Shown here: one piece after another, positions 23,502 through 36,205 of the stretch | Layout: the number at the start of each line of letters is the position of its first letter | Position numbering within the stretch: the stretch's first letter is position 1 | From: Thuidium tamariscinum | Taxonomy: Eukaryota > Streptophyta > Bryopsida > Hypnales > Thuidiaceae | DNA length: 64,000 nt | Direction: 5' to 3' | NCBI GenBank assembly: GCA_947034885.2 | Contig: OX344750.2 | Location: 18,284,053-18,348,052 of the forward strand | The notes under the pieces: generated by a model | Database searches by the model: none | Seen by the model: only the letters and a program-made list of their open reading frames with translations | What the model was told of the DNA's origin: nothing | Program-made: the position numbers and the translations under genes

Positions 23502-23598
23502 GAGGGTTGCTATTATGTGAGCATAAAAGTGTGAGCCTATACGCCTAGAAGACTATATACCTATGATATAAGTGTCTATATTATAGTAACCTTTTATG
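23502..23598. mobile_element. Left half of a Mutator-like MITE
   Basis: The 97 bp match the left part of the complete element at 12356-12581, starting at GAGGGTTGCTATTATGTG. The match stops precisely at a TTAA, where the second palindrome begins. AATGTCATTGT directly precedes it at 23491-23501. The matching right half and the same 11-bp run are at 11050-11196. The lengths 97 and 136 add up to 233, within the 226-237 range of the complete copies. Confidence 0.75.
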
Positions 23599-23602
23599 TT
23601 AA

Positions 23603-24340
23603 CCCCTAAAGCCTTGAGGTGCATTTTTTGGAATTATAAATTTTTTGGGCAGCTCACTACAAATGGAGTTTTTATTTATTTTTGCTGAAATTTTTACACA
23701 AGATGTGCCAAAGGAGTAGCTTTAAGGGCCAACAATTTTCGTAACTTTTGACTTTTTGGTTAAAAAGTTATGGCATGATATGTTGTTTTCTTTACTCGGA
23801 GGGCAGCCTGGGCAGCTGAAAAAACTTCTTTAAAAAACTTTTTTTTCAAAAGTAAAATTTCAAATTGATTCTTTAGGTTTTTACAAACATAGGAAACTTT
23901 GTTTCATCCCATTCGAATTAAAGAGTCAAAAGTTATGAGCAATTTTAGTTTGTGGGTAGGTATGGTTTTTTCGAACTCCATACCTACCCACAAACTAAAA
24001 TTCCTCATAACTTTTGACTCATGAATCCAAATGGAATGATCCAAAGCTTTCCATGTCTGTAAAAACTAAAAGAATCAATTTGAAATTTTACTTTTGAAAA
24101 AAAGTTTTTTTAAAGAAGTTTTTTCAGCTGCCCAGGCTGCCCTCCGAGTAAAGAAAACAACATATCATGCCATAACTTCTTAACTGTGTAGTCAAAAGTT
24201 CCAAAAACTGTTGGGCCTTGAAGCTACTCCTTGGACACATGTTGTGTGAAAATTTTGAAGAAAATGAATAAAAACTCCATTCATAGTGAGCTGCCCAAAA
24301 AATTTATAATGCCAAAAAACACAGCTTAGGCATTTAGGGG
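23603..24340. mobile_element. TTAA-flanked palindromic element, copy 2
   Basis: This 738-bp copy of the element at 10307 is bounded by TTAA at 23599-23602 and by GTAA (one change from TTAA) at 24341-24344. Its arms are almost self-complementary, with a centre near 23965. Both arms include GGGCAGCTCACTACAAATGGAG-like sequence and the run AGCTGCCCAGGCTGCCCTCC or its complement. There is no coding capacity. Confidence 0.85.
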
Positions 24341-24400
24341 GTAATGCTTAATTGTCATTGGTGGGCTTTAATTTTTAAAAAATTTGGTGTGAGAATCATA

Positions 24401-24848
24401 AGAGGTTTTTTTGAGGCATTGAGAGACTATTTCAATATAGTTCCCTTGGGTTCTCCCTTCGGCAGTTCTAGAAATTCCCAATTTCCAATATAATTTGCAA
24501 AGTTCATAACCAGGCTCTATGATTGGGAGTTTGAGGTCGGGTTTACTACACCATAATACTCACACTAGTTATTTTGACTCTGCAGTAATTGAAAATCTGC
24601 AACTATAGTAGTAGATGAGAAGACTGACCTCGGCCTTGTTGCCCTATTCACCAACTTCCAACCACAGCCATTGTAATCCCGACCCGGCTTGTCAGAGAGG
24701 AAGTGGCCCTTTGTCCATTCTTTACTCGTATGATGTGGTAGTCACTCTACCACCAATTAGATTCGTTCCCATAAGAGCCAACAATAAAAGCCTGTTCATG
24801 GGAATTTCTTAGGAACTCACAGTCTCCTAATGCCTCTAGAAAACCTCT
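24401..24848. mobile_element. TA-flanked MITE, member 4
   Basis: TA flanks lie at 24399-24400 and 24849-24850. The left end AGAGGTTTTTTTGAGGCATT pairs with the right end, read in reverse complement as AGAGGTTTTCTAGAGGCATT. At 448 bp it is the longest member. Its interior between about 24600 and 24800 is GC-richer and contains a short open frame that resembles nothing known. Confidence 0.7.
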
Positions 24849-24859
24849 TATGCAAGGCA

Positions 24860-27000
24860 AATTTATTAGAGTGTGATTTAGGGAATTCTACTTTGAAATT
24901 CATAGAAATTTGATGCATTATCCAAAAATTTAAATTTAAGAAAAAGAATTCATGATTCTCAATTCCTAATACTACAAAAAGAATTTTAGAAAAACTATGT
25001 TGAATTGCTTATTTTGACAATTGTATGTACTACTACCTTAAAGGACCAAATCCATTGCCAAATGGTCAAACATTGTATTCCAACTTGTTTTGTGAAAAAT
25101 TGTCATTGTTGTGATTTTAGTGCCAAAAATTTGATAAATAAAAACAAGAAAAATCACTCTGATGAATTTCAAATTTTTCAAAAAATACACATTGCAACAG
25201 AAATTAGAGTGAAAATTTTCAATTGATTAATTAATTTTTTACAACAAAAAGAACACTTAGCATAGATCTTCAATTCAAATTTGATAGTTGACATACACTC
25301 AACCTTTTGTGTAATTGATATATAAGATTTCAATCTTTTTGGTGGTAAAAGAATGTATTTTTTATTTATGTTTGTTTTTCAAAAACTTTTATGGAAAAAT
25401 CAAATTATTGTGATTTCTTAAATTGAAAGGTGGAAATCAAATTATATCAATGAGTGTGTAGAATAATCTAGGATTTTTGATTTACTATAAATGAAATTTA
25501 GAATGGAAAGCATAATTGTGTAATTTAGATTTGAGAACCATTTTAAAAGAAGAAAATATGAATGAAAAACACATACTATTGTTTATTTGGATTTTAAGAT
25601 TTGAAGCTTGCAATTGCAATAATTTTTCTTTAATTTTTAATTTTTTCAAAATTTTAAAATGAAGAAGAAAGAGATTTCCGTATGCATCAATTTCTTAGTT
25701 TAAACCCTAAAAGGACCAAATTGCATTTTGGGGCAACATAGTAGTTTTGGGCAATTCACTACAAATGCAAATTTTATTTATGTCTTTGAAATTTTCACAC
25801 GACATTTATTTTGCTAAAAAAGTAGCTTTAAAGCCCAACAGTTTTCATAAATTTTCACTACATGGATAAAAATATATTATATGATATACATTTTTCAATG
25901 TTTGGTGGATAGCATGGACAATCCAAAAAAATTGAAACTGGTTATATATATATGTTACATTTATTTTCAATATTTTTGAAAAAAATTAAAATATTGGTTG
26001 TAGACTATTTATTACAACATTACAACCATTGAGGTTTGCATTTGTCAATTCCATAACTAAGTTATTAATAGTTTAGTGTTTTGAATCATTTTTAGTTCTT
26101 TCTAATTACTATTTTTTTCTATATATTGTACAATTTCAAATTATTTGAAAAAATTTCAAGCATGTAGCCAACTTGCCTTGAAGAATGAATGCAAAGAGTT
26201 ACAACCATTTTGAACAGTTTTTTATACAAATATGAGATTGTGAAGTGCAACTACCTCAATTTTTGCAGGGCAGAAAAAGGATTTTTGTCATTTCAAATGC
26301 TAACATCTTCCAATCTACATAGTGAAAATTTCTGAAATCTTCTTACATCTTTTTAAATTAGCTTACTACAAGATCCTATAGTTACATGTGTCCAAAAATG
26401 TTTTTTTTCTTACAATTTGGTACTTGTACTAGAAATGGCAGTTTTAGAGTGTTTTTGTAAAGACTAGTGAAAAGCCTTTAAGCGTTAAATCAAAAACCAA
26501 AAATGGTTATATTCATAGTTACAATTAAGATTGATCAAAGCTCATCCACTTTTTGGATTGCTTAACAAAAATTGAATAGATGATAACCATAGCTTGAAGC
26601 AAATTGTCTTAGTTTTCCATAGAAACTAGCCTATTCCACTAATTTTTAACCTCCAAATTTCTTGCATAATAATTTTAGATTGTTTTGACCTTTATATGGA
26701 ATCAAAAGTTTTTGAATTAGGTATTGTATATCGTGTAGAATTTTTGAAATCCAAGTTTTGAGGTACATTGAGTTTATTTTATTTGTTTTAAATTATTAAA
26801 TTTTCTTACAAACACGAATCCAACTTCCAATTCTTACATTTTAACACTTCAGCCCAATACAGAAGAATTATACCAAAGAAGTATTCAACCTTCATATTTT
26901 GTACTGTAGACATTTCATATTACAGAAGTTGCCAATTTCATTTATTTTTATACATTTTTGCTAAAATTAGGCATCATAATTGATCAAGATTATTGATTAT
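24860..27000. other. AT-rich intergenic DNA with an old palindrome remnant
   Basis: Most of this stretch is featureless AT-rich sequence. The part 25735-25890 is a diverged copy of one arm of the TTAA palindrome, recognisable by GGGCAATTCACTACAAATG and AAGCCCAACAGTTTTC. The second arm is not evident, so this is probably a decayed or single-arm relic. Confidence 0.5.
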
Positions 27001-27174
27001 ATATCCTTAAATGCAAAAGAAAACTCTCAGGTAGAGCAGAAAATAAATTTCCGTTGCCCTGCCCCGGGCAGCGCCAAACACTGCCCGTGCTTCACCACTC
27101 TCCATACTTGGCCATTGAAGCTCCCTCTTACACTTAACTGAAGCCATTTTCTGCCACTTTTCTTGGTGCCTTCC

Positions 27175-27276
27175 ATGGCTGCTGTAACTGCTCTCTCGCT
27201 GCTTCTCCCTGCAGCTTCTTTGCCATGCCTTCACGCTCTCCTCTGCAAATGCGTCTTTGCATTGCTGCTCCTCTAA
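27175..27276 (+). CDS. Small ORF in the winged-helix gene leader, 33 residues
   Basis: ATG at 27175 in a good context (TTCCATGGCT) opens a 33-residue frame rich in Leu and Ala, beginning MAAVTALSLLLPAASL. It reads like a signal peptide or a hydrophobic upstream ORF. It lies in a GC-rich island about 1.1 kb before the coding start of the winged-helix gene. It could be an upstream ORF in a long leader, the first exon of something else, or chance. Confidence 0.25.
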   Translation: MAAVTALSLLLPAASLPCLHALLCKCVFALLLL

Positions 27277-27326
27277 TTAACTTTTGTTTCATGTCCTTGA
27301 ACATGCTCTGCGATTTGAATTGGATC

Positions 27327-28229
27327 GAAGCAGTTGATCACACAAGCGGATGGAACCTAATTCCATAGGGGACCGAAGTGACAGCACTGGTGGAGAGCTC
27401 GTTTCTGTGATTGTTTCGTGATTTGAGAAGCCCGATGCCGCTTTAAGGCTTACTGAGTTTGGCTTGCTGAGTTTATCATGTCGTCGGGCAAATGCGTGGT
27501 TGAATGTTGCGCGGGTGAATATGATGTGCGCATTGCTCTGTATCGGGCGTATCTGCTTGCTGGACTGATGTTGATGATTGGTTGAGCTTTCTATCTTGTA
27601 GATCGAGTAAGCGGCTACATTGTCTGATAAAATCGAGGAAAAGAATTAAGTCTACGGATTATTTAGAAAAAATTGCAATTCAAGAAGGAAATGGTCTGAG
27701 GATATCGCGCGCGCTGGCTGCTTAATTGTTAACGGGTGACGTACAGAGCAATCGTGTGATGGAGATTAGTGTATTTATTTGTCTCGATTTCGATGTTCAG
27801 AGATTAATCTTTCGTTAGAATAATTGAGGGACTGTTGTTTCGGATTTTTCAGTCGACGGTGGAATTTATGAATAGAATCACCGTCAGCGTCTTCGAAAAG
27901 GCCATTTCGTAGCCTGCACCAGTTGTATGGCTTCTCTTATGATCCGAATTACCTGTATTTGGAGGTCTCGTAGGGTTTAGTCTCCAGATTTCCGAGTGAA
28001 GGAGATTTCGGCCCGTTACGAGTGCTTGGATCCCCTGTGTGGGCAAGCGGCTTTTGTTAACTGAAGCTAAGGCGGAGTTTGCAGTGATTGGTCTTTTTTT
28101 TCCAGTTGGAATGATTTGAGCTCCAATCTCTGCTGTGCCTTCCATTTGTAGACGATCCTGAATGATTCTGTTAATAACGTTATTAATAATTATTGCAATC
28201 GTTAGATTGACGGACTTGGATTAGACGGT
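27327..28229 (+). repeat. Leader segment shared with 4.25-5.13 kb
   Basis: This is the second copy of the 0.9-kb segment found inside the ORMDL leader. Here it ends about 110 bp before the first likely coding exon of the winged-helix gene. It contains pyrimidine-rich acceptor-like stretches (TCTTTTTTTTCCAG at 28091-28104), consistent with a leader intron. It is presumed to be the original copy. Confidence 0.8.
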
Positions 28230-28337
28230 GGCCATTCTGTCGAGACTTTAAATTCTCAAAGTCTGCTTAAGTTTGAATTACAATCGAGGTTGCATGCCGG
28301 AGACGTCCACGATCCCTACATCCGTGCAAACTCTCCA

Positions 28338-31300
28338 ATGATGCCTACGACGAGGCAAATGGTCTGTGATGAGGAGCTTCGGCTAAGTAATGGCAAGGAA
28401 AATTCCGCCGGAAAAATTTGTTTTAGGACATCGGAGATTCTCTGCCCTGAGTCAACGAGTACTGCGGTGGCGATTGTTGAACAGCCGGAGTTAAGGTATG
28501 CACGACTGTACGAGTATTGTCTGCCATGTCCATAAGTGACTTTCTGAAGGTCAGAATATATGTGCTAGCGTCACAACGTGTTCAAGATCGGTAATCGACA
28601 CACAAGGGCACTTGCATTCGCTTCTTGAATCAAATATGTGGTGCCTGAAGGATCTCTTCAGTGATCTCTCGCCGTTGACCTTTGAAATACACCTCCAGCA
28701 CACAAGGCAGAGTGGGAGCAACGATCGTTCAAGGATTGATTAGCATCAGGGCATTCCAGGGGTCTTAGGAATGCAGCAAAACAGAGATGAGCCGTGCGGT
28801 TCTATCATCTGTGCTGATTAATCTAGTAATCTCTAATTGCCGCGCTAGCATTTGAATTCGTTTACTTACACCATATCCAATGCTAACCGTCATTCATGCA
28901 GAGCGTACAAACTCGGAAAGCAAAAGTGCTCTTACAATCAAGTTGAGCTGGTAATTAAAGATATTAGTGGCGGCAAGTTGTCGGAGCTGCGGGTTTCAGA
29001 AGCGATCGAGACAATCGTTGGAACTGAAGTGGAAGAGCAGCTTCGTGAAAGTTGTCTGAAATTCCACGTGCGATTCGTTAACAACATGCGTATTCAGTTG
29101 TACATTTACGTGGTTTACTCGAGTCCTTATGGGACAACGAGACACGATAAGCATACCGTGTTGTATCATTGGATGCCAGTCACACGCTCAAAATGCAGGA
29201 AAGGATGCACTGGTTCTGTGATTCGAGGTCTGCAGCGATTTGGTAGAATGCCGCGAAGAGGGGCGGCGGCCGCGGATGGAGAGGACACTTGGAAAGAGCC
29301 TCGGCATCTCTACATCGCAATTGACGAGGCCAGCACTCACGTTTGTCCCCGGCAGGAGACCTCGAAATTCAGATTGCTCGTTGCTGCTTACGATGATAGA
29401 CATCAGTTACTTGGAACAACAGTCTCCAGCAGCATTCGAGTCCTAGCAAATAATGATGCTCCCCTTGGTGCTGCTTCGTTCAAGCTACATTGCCACTTGA
29501 AAGGTAGGGGTCGATAGTTAGGACATATTTTTTGGCAATGACAGCAGAGTCAAAATCAGGGATATCGTCTTGATAGACTGGGCTGTTGCCTGTTGATTCT
29601 AGAATTCTCACTCTGAGAGTATCCTCGAGGTCTCAAATAATATTTTCTCGCACCTAGGATCTCTAGGCAATTAGGGGATCCTGTTCCAAAGTGGACAGTT
29701 ATCCCTCATCGCTTTATAGGAGTTTATTCCACATCTCGATCTAGTTAATGATAGTCTAAATGATATTGAATAGTTCGGGCAATCAGTCAGCATCAATTTG
29801 AACGTACTTCGACGACTATGTACGATTGCACGCCAATTTGAGCATTAATAGATTGGAGGAGAATTGATAGTTGAGAAACTGTGAATTGCGGTTGCAGAGG
29901 TCGATAATGGCTCGAGTGTAAGACTTTGTAGCTGCGAATGCTGAAATTCTCTGTATTACAGAGGTTAAATTTACTTAAAATGTGTGCATGGTCCTTTATA
30001 AGCAGGAGCACTTAAAGTTCCGTCACCAATTCGAAGTAGCAGACTCCAATTGAGTGACTTTCAAAATCCAGTTCAATGCCGCTTACCTCTTCAAGGTGGA
30101 CCTTCCGCTACCTGTCTCCTAATCCTTCAAGAGAACTTTATGTAGTTCATTTATAAGCTTGTGCTTGTGATGATCTTGAAATATTCGACCGTTTTTGTGG
30201 ACTAATCCTAAGTTTTCAGCAGCATCTGCTTGCTACTGAATCAATTCTGAATAGGGCCACGTTAGGACCTACACAAATCTGTACAATCATGTCAAAACCA
30301 GTAATAATGACTTTATCGTGCTACTCTACAGCTCTTCCTCCAAATACGAGCCCCTCAAGGTCAAAAACAACGGCAACCGAGGAGATGCCGAAAAGCGATT
30401 CATCTACCTCGAAAGCTACAGTGTTATTTATGCCTAATGCAACAAGTGAATCCTCAAATAAGCAGGTGAAACGAATATTCTGAGAATCTCCACCTTTGAG
30501 CAACAATTTTCTCTGATCTCGTGAGGTGAAACGGAGAAGTGAATTAAAACTGCCGTATAAGCTTTATATAACGAGGACACGCGAGAGTAGTATCGATTAC
30601 CTGAAGTAAACTTTAATAATTCGCTTTGTAATACTGCTACTCTAGTTGGTCACCATGTGTAGGACAGTTCACGATTGAAGACCGTATTCTCAATCGGTTC
30701 CGTCTTTCAGGTTGCTGTTGTGACAGGTGAGGAGCAGCGCAAGAGCCCTGCTATTGACGGCCCTCAGGGCGATATCATCGAGAATGCTGTGTCTCATGTT
30801 ACCAGCAGGTTAGTAAATCATAAAAGAAATGATCACCTGCAAAAGGAAAGGAATATTTTAAAACATTTGACAATGGAAAACACGTAATGGAACTGTAAAA
30901 TTTTCTGTTTGTAACTGCGTACATTTAGCCGAACATTCTTCTTTACTCAATCACTCAATTAGAAACGCGGTTGGACTTGGCAGGGTCTTGGAAGTCTGCT
31001 CCATGAAGCCGGTTGAGTCAATCGTATCCTTGAGGACACTAGCAAAGATTGTCGGTGAGAATCGAAAGGGTTATCCCCCAATCTTTCAGTATTCCCAGAT
31101 ATATTATAGGAGTAGTCTTCGTTCAGACTATATTTATTCGGTCTGCTTTAGTTAGTTCTATGAGGTGAACTAATTGCTTCGTTTGAACAGATTCTAAACG
31201 AGAGGTCGTGGCGGAGATCCTCAGCGTTCTTCAGAGCGTTGGAGTAGTGCATCAGCAAGAGAAAGAAAAGTACAGATGGCTCGGTAGTTCGTCAATAATG

Positions 31301-34300
31301 TCCACCCTCATAAAATTGTCTAAGGTGCCAATCATTTCCTAGAGAAATATTTAATTTTTGAACTAAATTGTACGTTTTGAATTTGAGTTTAAATTGAATT
31401 ACATTACGATCCTCAGGAGGAAGTTCCCACGTACCGTACACCAGTGACACATCACTGTCGATATATTGTTTCTTCAGAGATTGTTACGAATTACTATCTC
31501 ACATCTCTTGTATGATAGACTTCATGCTAGTTGGCCTTCAGTTCTCGGGATAGCATCTGGACTACCGTTCGTGTGTCAAGTGCTAATTTAAGGCCATATT
31601 CTGCCACTTGGCAATTATGTCAGGAAATAAATCCAAACGGGAGAAGAAAGACAAAGGTGCAAAGTGCAGGATCTAGAAACGGTCCAAGCGCTTCTTTGAT
31701 ACAACAGCGAACTTCTCGACGTGAGTAAGCCAGAACTGCATGACTGTGTACAATGTCAGAGACAATCATGTAAAGTAACCTTTGCAAAGATGTCGTCCAA
31801 TCTGAAGCTCGGTCCTTTATAGACATAACTGGCAAGAAGATCATTTATACCTATTTTGTCTTCTTAGCTTCTTCAAAAGTGGCTATATTTAACTGCAACT
31901 TCTGCTCCTGGTTGAGATGCATCAGACGACGAGACGGTGGATAATTCAATATTTGGTCTCAGCAAGAGACTCATTCGACTATTTTTGATTGATGTGGTAT
32001 GTGTCTAAACCGCCGTTCTAAATTATCTATAGCATTTCCTCTTAGTGGAGAAAAATTCTACTCCTCAGATGCTGTAGGAATGTTGCTCCCTAAGAGAGCA
32101 ATTGCGAAGGATGGATACTGATTTGGGACGGTGCTATCTCCTCATATAATTCACTGCTCTGAAAATGCATGTGTTACACCCATGCAGACCGCCCCTGTCT
32201 CGTGGGACCAAGCATTCTCCATCTTCCAAGACAACCATCATGATGACAATGATGCTGAAGAACTTCGTCGTGAGTATTTTCCATCAAGAAATCTTACAGT
32301 TTAGGTTCACTAGAGGTTCAACAATGTACTTCACTTTTATATCATTCGACGGCCAACACTTGTTCTGTCACTGTCCCAAGCAGCTATTTGCAAGCTAACT
32401 CCCACTTGGTTGTTTGACATTCAGTGAAAGGAAGGAGACTATTAGAGATATTGAGAATTTTTGGAACTCTGCACCTGGTCAAGCGGTGTGTACCGAAAAG
32501 ATATTCAGCATCTAGCACCTACCACTGGGTTGGTGCGGAAGCAGTGATAAATTATCTAAGCGAACTCTCAGGCAAGCAACACATAAATGCATTTACACTT
32601 CAATATGACCTGAATTGTACTTGTGTTTGTGCGCAACCTTCGTCTAGGGAGGAGAAGCTAAAATCACATCTTTGCAGGATCATTAATCATAGGAAGTTTA
32701 CACATTCAAGCCCTCAGACAAGATATTTCTTTAATGTAAATTGCGTCATGACCTGGCGCTAAACCCGTTAAATCAGCATGTAAAAATCACATTGGATCAT
32801 TCCAACCAGTGTGGTTAGGCTACAAACAACTTGTGTTGTACATGTCAGGGAGGGTGTCATGCCCTTACAACACTGGTCTCAACCAGCAAGGAAGGGGCGG
32901 GTGTGGTGTGTGGTGTGTGGGGTGGGGTGCACTAGAAGTATGTATGCCGTTCACCAAGATTAATGCAATACAATCTGTACTGTACATAGAGTAAAAGGAA
33001 TTGCTATACCTTCATAGTAAAAGATCGATTCACAGATTATCGTCTCAAGTTATGATTTTGTACAGAAGGACCACTTTGTGCCCAAATGCCTTACAAGGGA
33101 TTCATTGGTATTTGCAGCAGGGCCTTCCATGCAAAGTAATGTTCGTAGCAGTGCCCCACACTACTTGAGATCCTCAAAGAATATAACAGCGAGAAGGAGA
33201 GATTCCAGTTATGAATCTACAAATGGTAGTTACGAAAGCGATGACGCATTTGCCAACAATTCGATCGAACTTTCTCAGCATTTGGGAGTACCCGACAATT
33301 TTCCGAAGGGGTTGGAAAATGTGAACGAAAAATTCAGAAGATCTAAGAGAAAATCCTCGGACTCCAATGAGGACTCCAACGAATGTGATCCATTCTCTGC
33401 CTCTAGATTGACTGGCTGCCAATTAAAACGTTTCAAAACCCGAACCAGCATCCCCAAACGGCCTCGTCTAGTTGCATCAAGATCGCTCGTCACAGATGTC
33501 TCCAGCGTTGAACAGGATGGTCACAATTGCACAGGAATGATTAATAACCACATCTATCAACCACCTTTTCTCGAACGCAGGGGTCAAGAGCAGGTCTGTT
33601 GTGGCGTTACGGATCCTATCACACAGCCTTTGCTCGAAGAGAGACAAGATGGTCCCACACAGCAACAAGAGACTGATGCAACATGTGGAAATGATGGGTA
33701 TCCCTTTGGATCAGGATTCTCAATTGCAGGCTGCCTAGGGACCGACGTCGCAGCTGAGAAAACAAAGAATACCAGAACGTCATCAACAACAGTCATATTC
33801 AATTCCCAATGCGGAGGTGATCATGACGTGCTGTTGAGGACAGGAGTGGAGTCCTCCGAAAGTTCAAATGGTAGAGTTCTGGAAGCAAGTGAAGCTCCAA
33901 CCACAAAGTTTGGTGTCGACAATGTCTGGCCAGAATATGGGCCTGCTGGTCCAAGTGTGTTTCAATTTCCTTACAAGAAGAGACCTCACAACTGGAGTTC
34001 CTTCCTTGCAGTAGCCGCTCCGAGGTGTTTTGATAATCAGCCACTTCCCATAGATTATTCTCATCCAGGATATTTCCTAGATCTTACCGACCACAATTAT
34101 GAGCTGCCGTGTTTCAAACCTATTTACTACCTGCAGCAACTCTTGACGCCTCAGCAAGTTGAGCAAGTGACAGCACTAAATCCAGGTACGGAGTGGGTAT
34201 GGTCCTAAGGAAATGTAAGCATGCACTTGTAAAGAATCAACTGAACGAACCCGTGTGCTGTGAAATTGCAGAATTACAATTTGTAACGGAATTCAAAGAC

Positions 34301-34969
34301 TTTGAAGGGTTTTAAAAAATGGTCACAGATAGTAAAAGAAAAAGAAACAGGATATATAATATGGAAACTTGGCAAAGAACGAGGAGATCGGTAGCAATGA
34401 AGTACAAAGATGAGTCCATGCATGAAAGCTGAGAATGGCCTTTACGAAAACAATAAGTTGAGTCTTTCAGGTATCATATAAATTTCGTATAAAATTAGCA
34501 ACGCCTCACAGCACAATCTCAGCACAGTAGTAAGTTGGGATTAACTCCCCCCTCCCCCCTCCCTCCCGTTGTTGTGAATGATTAACGAAGATTTTGATCC
34601 AAATTGTATGCAGCTTTCCTCTTCCACTATGTGCACTACTTCAGAGTGATCTACCACAAGCTCTCTGCACAAGCAGCGCGCAAGGACCAAGCTGTGGTGC
34701 GTCCAGTTGCTGAGCATGGCGCTGTTGAGATGCCCAGCTATCTTTTTGCTAAGAGAGGAGAAGAAAGTTCCGCCGCTCGGATCCTGCCTACTCTCCAGCA
34801 GCTTTTGATTCCCTTTTCTCAAGCAGGACTATGGCTGAAGAAATGTCCAGATTCTGACCGAACCAGCTGCCATAGCCCGATCTCAACTCACTATGTCGAT
34901 AAGGCAACTGCTGAAGAGGGTTTGCCGGATCAAATGTCATTGCTCCACAGCCCAGTTAGCCCGCTTTGA
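28338..34969 (+). CDS. Divergent double winged-helix (atypical E2F-like) protein with unknown N-terminal domain
   Basis: Proposed exons: 28338-28495, 28902-29503, 30332-30465, 30711-30808, 30963-31054, 31191-31324, 31624-31720, 31868-31910, 31963-31996, 32188-32269, 32425-32571, 33118-34185 and 34614-34969. They keep one frame and give about 1,014 residues. The 32571 donor is GC-AG; an alternative GT donor at 32739 paired with an exon start at 33066 also keeps frame (about 1,087 residues). Residues 75-250 form an unrecognised, probably beta-rich domain with YIYVVYSSPYGTTR and SIRVLANNDAPLGAA. Residues 330-390 (SLRTLAKIVG, then VVAEILSVLQSVGVV and YRWLG) and 455-530 (RLIRLFLIDV, then RRLLEILRIFGTLHLVKR and YHWVG) match the layout of the two E2F-type winged helices of atypical E2Fs. 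The RRxYD DNA-contact motif is not conserved in either. A low-complexity Ser/Asn-rich linker and a conserved-looking tail follow. DNA binding in the nucleus is inferred. The small exons 8 and 9 are the least secure. Confidence 0.68.
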
Positions 34970-36000
34970 ATATCTGAATCACAATGCCATCCCGTCTACT
35001 ACTAGATCGACTGCAAACTGTAGTACAGTATCCTTCTATTTAATGGCTTCTGGATATTATATGTAGGTAAGCATCTTCTCTTTTTTGCAAGCTAATCCTT
35101 CGTTCAGTTGTCGAAATTAGGAACTGTAAGCTTAAACTAAAGACACAATCTTTTATGGAAGCACCGTATCAATTCAGTTAAACTTGGAACCAGCGATATT
35201 TTGATTTTTTTTCTTGGACCAATGGTTATGTGGCCTTTCTCCCAAGATTATGAGTTTCCTGGCTCCTTCATTTCGGGGGGCTCAAATTGAGGGTTAACTT
35301 TCAGTATGTACTTTTTGTATGTACTTTTTGTATGTGTTGGCTGTACACAACAAATGAAATGAGGTTATGGAAACATTGTAGCAGCCACAAGCAAGGCACA
35401 TTTGGCATCATTTGACCACTTTTTTTTCTTCTCTTTAGGCTTTTAGTTGTCTACTATTTTTTTGAGACAATTGGGCATTAAAATGCCTAGAATTTTTTTT
35501 CTTGGAACTCTAGAAGGATGTCTATGACATTCTTTCCATTGGATGATAAACTAGGCTTTTTGAGCATATTGAAGAATGGATCATTTTCATCCAATTTAAT
35601 TTGTCTATGCAAACTATTGATGGTGTATCCACATCATTGAATTAATCTAAGACATTTTAGAGCTAAAAAGGGAATCATGAATGGTCAAATAATACTACAT
35701 ATTAAATTGTATTGAAAGAGGGATTATTTTCATCCAATTTTCATCCAATTATTTTCAGAAACTAGAAATTGGACAAAGAAGTAAATATTACAAAATACTT
35801 AGCCACTATGACAACAAGCCAATGCATTCACTTTTATTTCTTAAAGTTTTGCTATTTTGATATGCCAAAAAAATTTAGAAAAAGAAAAAATATGATGCAA
35901 AAATTGATATAACAAAAGATAATAAATGCCCCAATACTATAGGTGATTTGTCATATTCAAAGGAATAAAATGGATATAGTGGAGAAAAAGATAAAGGCCA
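34970..36000. other. Spacer between convergent genes
   Basis: The 3' region of the winged-helix gene grades into AT-rich sequence. Around 35315-35340 the ten-base string TATGTACTTT is repeated in tandem. No gene is recognised. Confidence 0.45.
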
Positions 36001-36205
36001 CCTATTAAAGGAGACATACCCATCGTTGAACCTCTTCCCAATTGTACCACTTTCTACATTTACCTAAACCATGTATTGAGGGAGACATATCTAATGTTGA
36101 CCCTCTTCCCAATTGTACCCCTTTCTACATCTACCTAAACCACCTATTAAAAGAGACATATCTGATGTTGACCGTCTTCCCAATTGCATATTAACCCAAA
36201 CCAAC
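36000..36205. repeat. 71-bp tandem repeat, about 2.8 copies
   Basis: The GAGACATA core recurs at 36011, 36082 and 36153, an exact 71-bp spacing. CCTCTTCCCAATTGTACC and CTACATYTACCTAAACCA are common to the units. It lies about 0.9 kb beyond the UPF2 stop codon, in the spacer between the two convergent genes. Confidence 0.85.

Noticed and set aside
10307-24340. Simple inversion between the two palindromes
   Set aside because: An inversion would place the two MITE halves on the same side of their palindromes in opposite orientation; they lie on opposite sides in the same orientation.
27007-27234. 75-residue - strand frame in the GC-rich island at 27 kb
   Set aside because: There is no similarity to known proteins and no start context; it is more likely leader sequence of the + strand gene.
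33174-34064. Several - strand frames of 60-80 residues
   Set aside because: They are shadows of the long coding exon of the winged-helix gene on the + strand.
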